64,000 nt of DNA from Anaerococcus vaginimassiliensis (GTDB lineage Bacteria > Bacillota > Clostridia > Tissierellales > Peptoniphilaceae), in the NCBI RefSeq assembly GCF_900626155.1, contig NZ_LR130844.1, forward strand, positions 476,191 through 540,190, in the 5' to 3' direction. The translations under genes and the position numbers were made by a program. Shown piece after piece: positions 59,093-64,000 of this stretch. The notes under the pieces were generated by a model that made no database searches, was not told the DNA's origin, and saw nothing but the letters and a program-made list of their open reading frames with translations. Positions within the stretch are counted from its first letter, which is position 1, and every line of letters starts with the position of its first letter.

Positions 59093-59104
59093 TAAATCCT
59101 CCTA

Positions 59105-61033
59105 CTATTTTCTATCATCTGGGAATTCTACTTTTACGAATTCTTCTTTAGCTTCTCCAGAAACTGGACTTACCCATTCGTCTGGCAACTTGTCAAATGG
59201 TGTGCCTGGTTCGATTCCTTGAGTTGGATCGCCTACTTCTGGGTCATATTCGTAACCAGATCCCAAATCCACGTAAATATCTTCTTTGGGAGCCATCTTT
59301 CTTGGTTTAGATCTTTTGATTTTTTTCATAGGTGGAGCTGGTTTCTTTTCTTCTCCATTATCAAGTTCTTTGATAAGAAGTGGAAGAACTTCCATAGCAT
59401 CTCCTACGATACCGTAGTCACAGTTATTAAACATTGGAGCATTTTTGCTGTTGTTAATTGCAACGATTGTTGATGCGTCTTTCATTCCCTTTAGGTGTTG
59501 TCCTGCGCCTGATACGCCGACACCAATATATAGGTTACCCTTGAATGATTGACCACTCATACCGATGTATCTATCTAACGGAATATACTTTAATGTTTCA
59601 GCAACTGGTCTAGATGAAGAAATAGCTGCACCTGCTTGGTAAGCAAGTTCTTCTATTAGTTTCATGTTTTTCTTTTCACCTATACCACGTCCTGCAACAA
59701 CTACTCTTTGTGCTTCAGGAATTGGTGTATTTGGATCGATACCTACTGTAAAGTCATATCCGTCTTTCTTTAGTGATTGAACAAGCTTTTTAACAGCTTC
59801 TTTAGGGTCTCCTTCGTAGATTTCTTTTTTACGAACTCCTGCGATGGGACCAGCACCTTTGCCTTTACCTCCTGCTCTTTTCATTTTTGGAGCACGTCCT
59901 ACAGTGTTTGCACCAACTACAACTCTCATGATTTCGTTAGTACCTTCATAGATTTGTGTAATCTTAGCGTCTCTGAAGAATCTTTCAACATCAACACCCT
60001 TGATAAATCCAGAACCGCCGTAAACTTGTACAGCTTCTGTAGCAATCTTCATAGCAAGATCTGATGCAACTTGTTTAGCCATAGCAGCTTCTGCAGAATA
60101 TCTTTCGTGATTTTCTTTAAGTTCTGCTGCATGGTAAATCATAAGTCTTGCACCGTGTAGGTGAGTTGCCATATCAGCAAGTTTAAATGTATTTGCTTGT
60201 AAGTGAGCTATTGGAAGACCAAATTGTTCACGTTCTTTAGCATAAGCAAGAGCAGATTCATAAGCACCTTGTCCAATACCAAGAGCTTGTGAAGCTATAC
60301 CAATTCTACCACCGTCAAGTGTTGCCATAGCAATCTTAAATCCTTGACCTTCTTTACCGAGTAGGTTTTCTTTTGGAACTTTAACATTATCAAAATGAAG
60401 TTCAGCAGTAGATGATGATCTAATACCTAGTTTGTCATAGTGGTCTGAGAATGTAAATCCTTCAAAATCTTTTTCTACGATGAAGGCAGATATACCGTGT
60501 GTTCCAATACCTGGTGTAGTTACAGCAAATACAACATATGTATCAGCTTTTGGAGCGTTAGTTATAAATATCTTCTTACCATTTAAGATATAATTATCGC
60601 CATCAAGTTCAGCAGTTGTTTCTGTTCCACCTGCATCTGAACCTGCGTTTTCTTCTGTAAGTCCAAAGCCGCCTAATTTTTCACCCTTAGCAAGTGGTGT
60701 TAGGTATTTTTTCTTTTGTTCTTCTGTACCGAATGCAAATATTGGCCATGAACCAAGTGATGTATGAGCTGAGCATATTACACCAACTCCACCGTCTACT
60801 CTAGATAGTTCTTCTACAACGATTGCATAAGAAATAACATCAAGACCTTGGCCACCATATTCTTTAGGATAAGGTATTCCTAGAAAGCCCAATTCTCCCA
60901 TTTCTTTCACTATATCATCTGGGAATTCATTCTTTTGATCTAAGTCGAAAGCTATTGGTTTTACCTTTTCTTCAGCAAAAGCTCTAACTTTTTTACGTAG
61001 GGCCTCATGTTGATCTGTTGTCTTAAAAAGCAT
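59105..61033 (-). CDS. Acyl-CoA dehydrogenase / EtfA / rubredoxin-like fusion with cysteine-free rubredoxin domain
   Basis: 642 residues. Residues about 1-380 are an acyl-CoA dehydrogenase with catalytic Glu in [11 protein letters not shown]. About 410-560 resemble the FAD-binding domain of EtfA ([47 protein letters not shown]). Residues about 586-642 align with rubredoxin ([18 protein letters not shown], then [14 protein letters not shown]), but the four Cys ligands are replaced by Asp589, Ser592, Ser622 and Ser625. The fusion should move electrons from acyl-CoA or reduced ETF toward FprA, but the usual iron site is lost. Co-transcribed with fprA. Confidence 0.9.
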   Translation of the reverse strand: MLFKTTDQHEALRKKVRAFAEEKVKPIAFDLDQKNEFPDDIVKEMGELGFLGIPYPKEYGGQGLDVISYAIVVEELSRVDGGVGVICSAHTSLGSWPIFAFGTEEQKKKYLTPLAKGEKLGGFGLTEENAGSDAGGTETTAELDGDNYILNGKKIFITNAPKADTYVVFAVTTPGIGTHGISAFIVEKDFEGFTFSDHYDKLGIRSSSTAELHFDNVKVPKENLLGKEGQGFKIAMATLDGGRIGIASQALGIGQGAYESALAYAKEREQFGLPIAHLQANTFKLADMATHLHGARLMIYHAAELKENHERYSAEAAMAKQVASDLAMKIATEAVQVYGGSGFIKGVDVERFFRDAKITQIYEGTNEIMRVVVGANTVGRAPKMKRAGGKGKGAGPIAGVRKKEIYEGDPKEAVKKLVQSLKKDGYDFTVGIDPNTPIPEAQRVVVAGRGIGEKKNMKLIEELAYQAGAAISSSRPVAETLKYIPLDRYIGMSGQSFKGNLYIGVGVSGAGQHLKGMKDASTIVAINNSKNAPMFNNCDYGIVGDAMEVLPLLIKELDNGEEKKPAPPMKKIKRSKPRKMAPKEDIYVDLGSGYEYDPEVGDPTQGIEPGTPFDKLPDEWVSPVSGEAKEEFVKVEFPDDRK

Positions 61034-61066
61034 AAAATCCTCCTTTAATAATTGTCATCTAATTAA

Positions 61067-61095
61067 ATTGTAAACCGAATAAAAATTTTTGTCAA
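61067..61095 (-). promoter_or_regulatory. Promoter of the dehydrogenase-fprA operon
   Basis: TTGACA (61095-61090), 17 bp, TACAAT (61072-61067). The remaining AT-rich DNA to 61334 shows no gene. Confidence 0.8.
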
Positions 61096-61334
61096 ATATA
61101 TTTACCTGTCACAATATTTATAAAATTTTTACTAATATACCTAAAAATTTAATGAAATTGCTTGCTATTTTTCTTTATTTTCATACATTTAATTAGATTC
61201 TTAGAAAACTTTTTGAAAAAGCTTTTCCTAATCATATATTTACCCAACTTTATAAAATAAATAACTAAAATTAAATAATTATACTAGATGATAGAATATA
61301 CTTTGGGGTAGAATATATATCAAAGGAGAGATAT

Positions 61335-62018
61335 ATGAAAAACAATTTTAAAAAAGTATTTGCCCTTGTTTTAGTTGCCTTAGCCCTAAGTGCTTGTTCA
61401 CAAAATAAAGAAAGTGAGGATAAGGAAGATAAGAAGGTTGAAGTAAAAATAAATAAAGATAATAAAAAAGAAACTTCTGGTAAGGATAAAAAAGATTTAG
61501 AAAACGAAGATAACGAAAGCTCCGATACCAAAGAGGAATCAAATATTTCTAACAATCCTACACAGGAAAATCCTGAGGGTGATATAAAGAATATTGAAAG
61601 TTTAGAAAATACTGAAAATAATGACAAGGATAATTCTTCCCTTGATAAAGACGGCAAGTATCTAACTTCTATTATAGCAAGTCAAAATGGTGATTTTAAT
61701 GATTTAGGATATGCTAGCACCTATGAGTTTTATGTAGATGGCGAAACTAATACTCTTATAGTAAAGGGATCTTTAAATTATAATGAAGATATAGATGACC
61801 GTGACTTTTTAGAAGGATCCACTCAAATGGATAATTCAACCTATACTTTTAAGCTAGATGAAAATTCTATTCTAAGAAGCACTGGGGGTATAAATGAGCC
61901 ACATCCTTATACGATAGAAGAGTTTAACAATATCGCAAATGATGTGAAAGACTCTGGTCTAGGACTAATTATAATCGTGGAAAATGGTGTAGTTAAAAGC
62001 GCAAGCATAGCCTCATAA
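61335..62018 (+). CDS. Lipoprotein of unknown function
   Basis: 227 residues. Lipobox LALSACSQ (Cys21), then a very polar Lys/Glu/Asn-rich linker (about 24-105), and a C-terminal globular domain of about 120 residues (YLTSIIASQNGDF, YEFYVDGETNTLIVKGSL, YTFKLDENSI, YTIEEFNNIAND, LGLIIIVENGVVKSASIAS) with beta-rich pattern. No family recognised; the fold may be a small beta-sandwich. AAAGGAGAGATAT precedes the ATG. Single-gene unit. Confidence 0.8.
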   Translation: MKNNFKKVFALVLVALALSACSQNKESEDKEDKKVEVKINKDNKKETSGKDKKDLENEDNESSDTKEESNISNNPTQENPEGDIKNIESLENTENNDKDNSSLDKDGKYLTSIIASQNGDFNDLGYASTYEFYVDGETNTLIVKGSLNYNEDIDDRDFLEGSTQMDNSTYTFKLDENSILRSTGGINEPHPYTIEEFNNIANDVKDSGLGLIIIVENGVVKSASIAS

Positions 62019-62029
62019 TTTAAAAAGCT

Positions 62030-62067
62030 AAAAGACGGAAACAATTTAACTCGTTCCCGTCTTTTTA
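62030..62067. terminator. Bidirectional terminator
   Basis: AAAAGACGG / CCGTCTTTTT stem between the lipoprotein gene and lacD. Confidence 0.82.
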
Positions 62068-62073
62068 TTTGTC

Positions 62074-63057
62074 TTAGTCTTCTATTTTTTCAAAAACAGA
62101 GTGTGCTGTTTCTTTTAGAACTTCATTTAATTTTTCTATGTTTTCTTTTCCTGTTGATTCTAGCCATTTTTTAGCTTCGTCTTGGTCTTTACCGAATATA
62201 TCTACTGAATCTTTCCATGTAGCTCTACCACATAAAACTCCGTTGAAGTTTGAATCAGCTTCTTTAGCAAGTCTTAGAGTTTCTTGGAAGATTTCTGCAC
62301 TTACTCCACCTGATAAGAATATAAATGGCAAGTTTGTTGATTCAGATTGTTCTTTGAAGTATCCTATAGCTTCATCTCTTGTATAAACTGGATTTTCTTT
62401 GCCAATTCCTTCTACAAAGTTCATGTTTGTTGGTGTTTCTACCTTTAGAACATCTACCTTGTATCTAGGATCAGAGAATTCTTTCATAGCTGTGTTTACC
62501 TTGTTTGGTCTAACCTTAGCGTATTCTTCTCCCTTTTCAGAATCCATATTTCTATCGTAAGTGATGATTTCTAAGAAATGTGGTAAACCTAATCCTTCAC
62601 ATTCATAGCCAACTCTTTCTACCCAAGCTCTCTTGATGTCGTTTGTTTTTTCATCATCGTCGCAATCATAATAAAGAAGTGTTTTAATTGCGTTAGCTCC
62701 CATTTCTTTAGCTCTTAACACACTCATAAAGTCGATTAGACGTGGAAGTCTGCCTTCGTCATATTCGTCATATCCTGTTTGCTCATAGCTTAGGATAAGT
62801 CCAACATTTTTTGCCTTAGCTGTAATTCCTTTTTCTCCATAAATTGGGTCAAGTAGGATTGATGAAGCATATGGTGTAAGTTCTTTAGAAACTAACTCCT
62901 TGTAAGCTCCAATTCCTTCTACATTGTTTAGGTCAGGGTTAGCCTTATCCATCATTTTTTCCATAGATCCTCTTTGATCTATTGCAAGAGCTGCTATAGC
63001 TCCATCTTCGTTTACTAATTGTTTAAGGTTTTCTAGTTTTTCTTGTGAAATTTTCAT
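62074..63057 (-). CDS. lacD: Tagatose 1,6-diphosphate aldolase
   Basis: 327 residues of the LacD family (class I aldolase). The start LAIDQRGSMEKMM, the EQTGYDEYDEGRLPRLIDF segment and the Lys-containing VDVLKVETPTN, with a later GGVSAEIFQETL, are characteristic. It cleaves tagatose-1,6-bisphosphate to glyceraldehyde-3-P and DHAP. It overlaps lacC by 4 bp. No lacA/lacB or lactose transporter is in the window; they may lie beyond the right edge. Confidence 0.93.
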   Translation of the reverse strand: MKISQEKLENLKQLVNEDGAIAALAIDQRGSMEKMMDKANPDLNNVEGIGAYKELVSKELTPYASSILLDPIYGEKGITAKAKNVGLILSYEQTGYDEYDEGRLPRLIDFMSVLRAKEMGANAIKTLLYYDCDDDEKTNDIKRAWVERVGYECEGLGLPHFLEIITYDRNMDSEKGEEYAKVRPNKVNTAMKEFSDPRYKVDVLKVETPTNMNFVEGIGKENPVYTRDEAIGYFKEQSESTNLPFIFLSGGVSAEIFQETLRLAKEADSNFNGVLCGRATWKDSVDIFGKDQDEAKKWLESTGKENIEKLNEVLKETAHSVFEKIED

Positions 63058-63983
63058 TTGTATTCCTCTACTTTTATTTTCTCAAAATATTCGTCAAACT
63101 TATCCATTTCAATGTGGGCAATCTCTTCTGTTAAAACATTCAAAAGTCCACATGTCATTGATGTTTTTATAGCATCTACATCTTCTTCGTTCTTATCTAT
63201 AGCAAATAAAGCTCCAGCAAGGGAAGAATCTCCACTTCCTACAGGATTAATTGCATCAACCTTTGGAACAATCGCATTGTAGATTCTATCATCTACCTTT
63301 ACTATGGCTCCATCTTTTCCCATTGATACAATTATATACTTAATATCCTTGAAAGGTTCTTCTAATAGAATATCTTTAAGTTCACTTTTTTCTATCTTCC
63401 TTCCAAGAACATCTCCTATTTCTGTCTCGTTAGGTTTGATTAAGTCAGGCTTTACATCTGCATTAATCATATCTTTTAGGGTTTGTCCAGATGTATCTAC
63501 TGATACAAACTTGTTATTGTCCTTGGCAAACTTTATTATTTTCTTGTAAAATTCACTAGTAAGTCCCTTTGGCAAAGATCCAGAGATATTTATCACAGAG
63601 CAGCCTTCACTAATTTTTGAAAGACTATCTAAGAATTTCTCTTCTTCTTTGGCACTTATACTAGGACCTGCTTCCAAAATTTCAGTTTGCTTTCCTTCAT
63701 GAATGATTGCTATACAATTTCTTGTTTCGCCATCAACTTTTACAAATCTTGCTTGATGACCTCTTTTTTCAAGGTCTTCTTCTATATATTCTCCGAGTTT
63801 ACCGCCGACAAATCCAGAATGAACCGGACTTGCTCCCAACTCTTTTAGGACATATCCAACATGGATGCCCTTGCCTCCTGCGTGTTTGTTAACGTCAGAT
63901 GTTCTTGTAACATCGTCTATATTTAGTTTATCCAGCTGATAAGCTACATCTACAGAAGGATTTGCTGTAATTGTTAATATCAT
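63054..63983 (-). CDS. lacC: Tagatose-6-phosphate kinase (PfkB family)
   Basis: 309 residues. The N-terminal ITANPSVDVAYQLDKL, GGKGIHVGYVLKELGA, and the C-terminal anion hole NPVGSGDSSLAGALFA (catalytic Asp in GSGD) mark a PfkB kinase close to LacC/FruK. Linkage with lacD supports tagatose-6-phosphate as substrate over fructose-1-phosphate. Upstream genes of the operon, if any, lie past 64000; the ATG at 63983 has AAGAGAG upstream. Confidence 0.88.
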   Translation of the reverse strand: MILTITANPSVDVAYQLDKLNIDDVTRTSDVNKHAGGKGIHVGYVLKELGASPVHSGFVGGKLGEYIEEDLEKRGHQARFVKVDGETRNCIAIIHEGKQTEILEAGPSISAKEEEKFLDSLSKISEGCSVINISGSLPKGLTSEFYKKIIKFAKDNNKFVSVDTSGQTLKDMINADVKPDLIKPNETEIGDVLGRKIEKSELKDILLEEPFKDIKYIIVSMGKDGAIVKVDDRIYNAIVPKVDAINPVGSGDSSLAGALFAIDKNEEDVDAIKTSMTCGLLNVLTEEIAHIEMDKFDEYFEKIKVEEYK

Positions 63984-64000
63984 CCAAAAACTCTCTTCCC

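Noticed and set aside
1-64000. CRISPR arrays, tRNA or rRNA genes, insertion sequences, prophage
   Set aside because: No regularly spaced repeats, cloverleaf sequences, rRNA motifs, transposase or phage structural genes were recognised on either strand by eye; a dedicated search was not possible.

Overview
The window is AT-rich Gram-positive chromosome. The gene content suggests an anaerobic, amino-acid- and sugar-fermenting member of the Bacillota, most likely Tissierellia/Peptoniphilaceae (an Anaerococcus-like genome). This is inferred from the ctsR-mcsA-mcsB-clpC operon, Fe-S serine dehydratase, flavodiiron protein, many Cys-anchored lipoproteins, short leaders with strong AGGAGG-type ribosome sites and U-rich terminators. 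No rRNA, tRNA, CRISPR array, intact prophage or intact insertion sequence was seen.

Layout. 1-3.4 kb: membrane proteins, an orphan mannose-family PTS IIB, a HAD phosphatase and pncB. 3.5-5.8 kb: an extracytoplasmic flavin operon (FMN-binding lipoprotein plus fumarate-reductase-like flavoprotein). 5.8-9 kb: radA, a glutamate-cysteine ligase-like gene and an ogt-type methyltransferase with an apparently leaderless promoter. 9-15 kb: a sugar ABC importer with an unusual MalF fusion and a frameshifted signal peptide on the binding protein. 15.4-20 kb: the ctsR-mcsA-mcsB-clpC stress operon, whose McsB lacks the kinase signatures. 20-23 kb: a YugP-type protease, a candidate small RNA and a Ktr/Trk potassium system. 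23-26.2 kb: a DUF2207 protein, then an accessory patch with a PTS remnant and a two-gene bacteriocin/immunity-like cassette. 26.3-34 kb: LURP-one protein, M42 peptidase, Mn2+-riboswitch-controlled P-type ATPase, CorA and a 701-residue orphan protein with a type I specificity-like end. 34-43 kb: a cell-wall surface protein, dehydrogenase, split chromate transporter, HAD, MATE, sugar acetyltransferase and alanine/glycine symporter. 43-46 kb: serine uptake and deamination. 46-51 kb: MaoC hydratase, HAD phosphatase, fumC and aspA. 51-56 kb: a two-component system, a small redox operon behind an OmpR/PhoP-type direct repeat, and two acidic lipoproteins. 56-64 kb: GlcNAc/glucose-type PTS IICB behind a cre-like site, FprA with an acyl-CoA dehydrogenase/EtfA/rubredoxin-like fusion, a lipoprotein, and tagatose-6-phosphate genes lacC-lacD.

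How the genes work together. Serine (symporter plus SdaAB/SdaAA) gives pyruvate and ammonia. Aspartate (AspA) gives fumarate, which FumC can hydrate or a fumarate reductase could use as electron sink; the exported flavoprotein at 3.5 kb is a candidate. Sugars enter by ABC and PTS systems and the tagatose pathway. FprA, the acyl-CoA dehydrogenase fusion, the thioredoxin-like lipoprotein and the Fe-S membrane protein fit oxygen and redox stress handling. The least explained items are the cysteine-free rubredoxin-like tail, the 701-residue orphan protein, the secreted-peptide cassette, the degenerate McsB and the three-hairpin RNA before the YugP gene.
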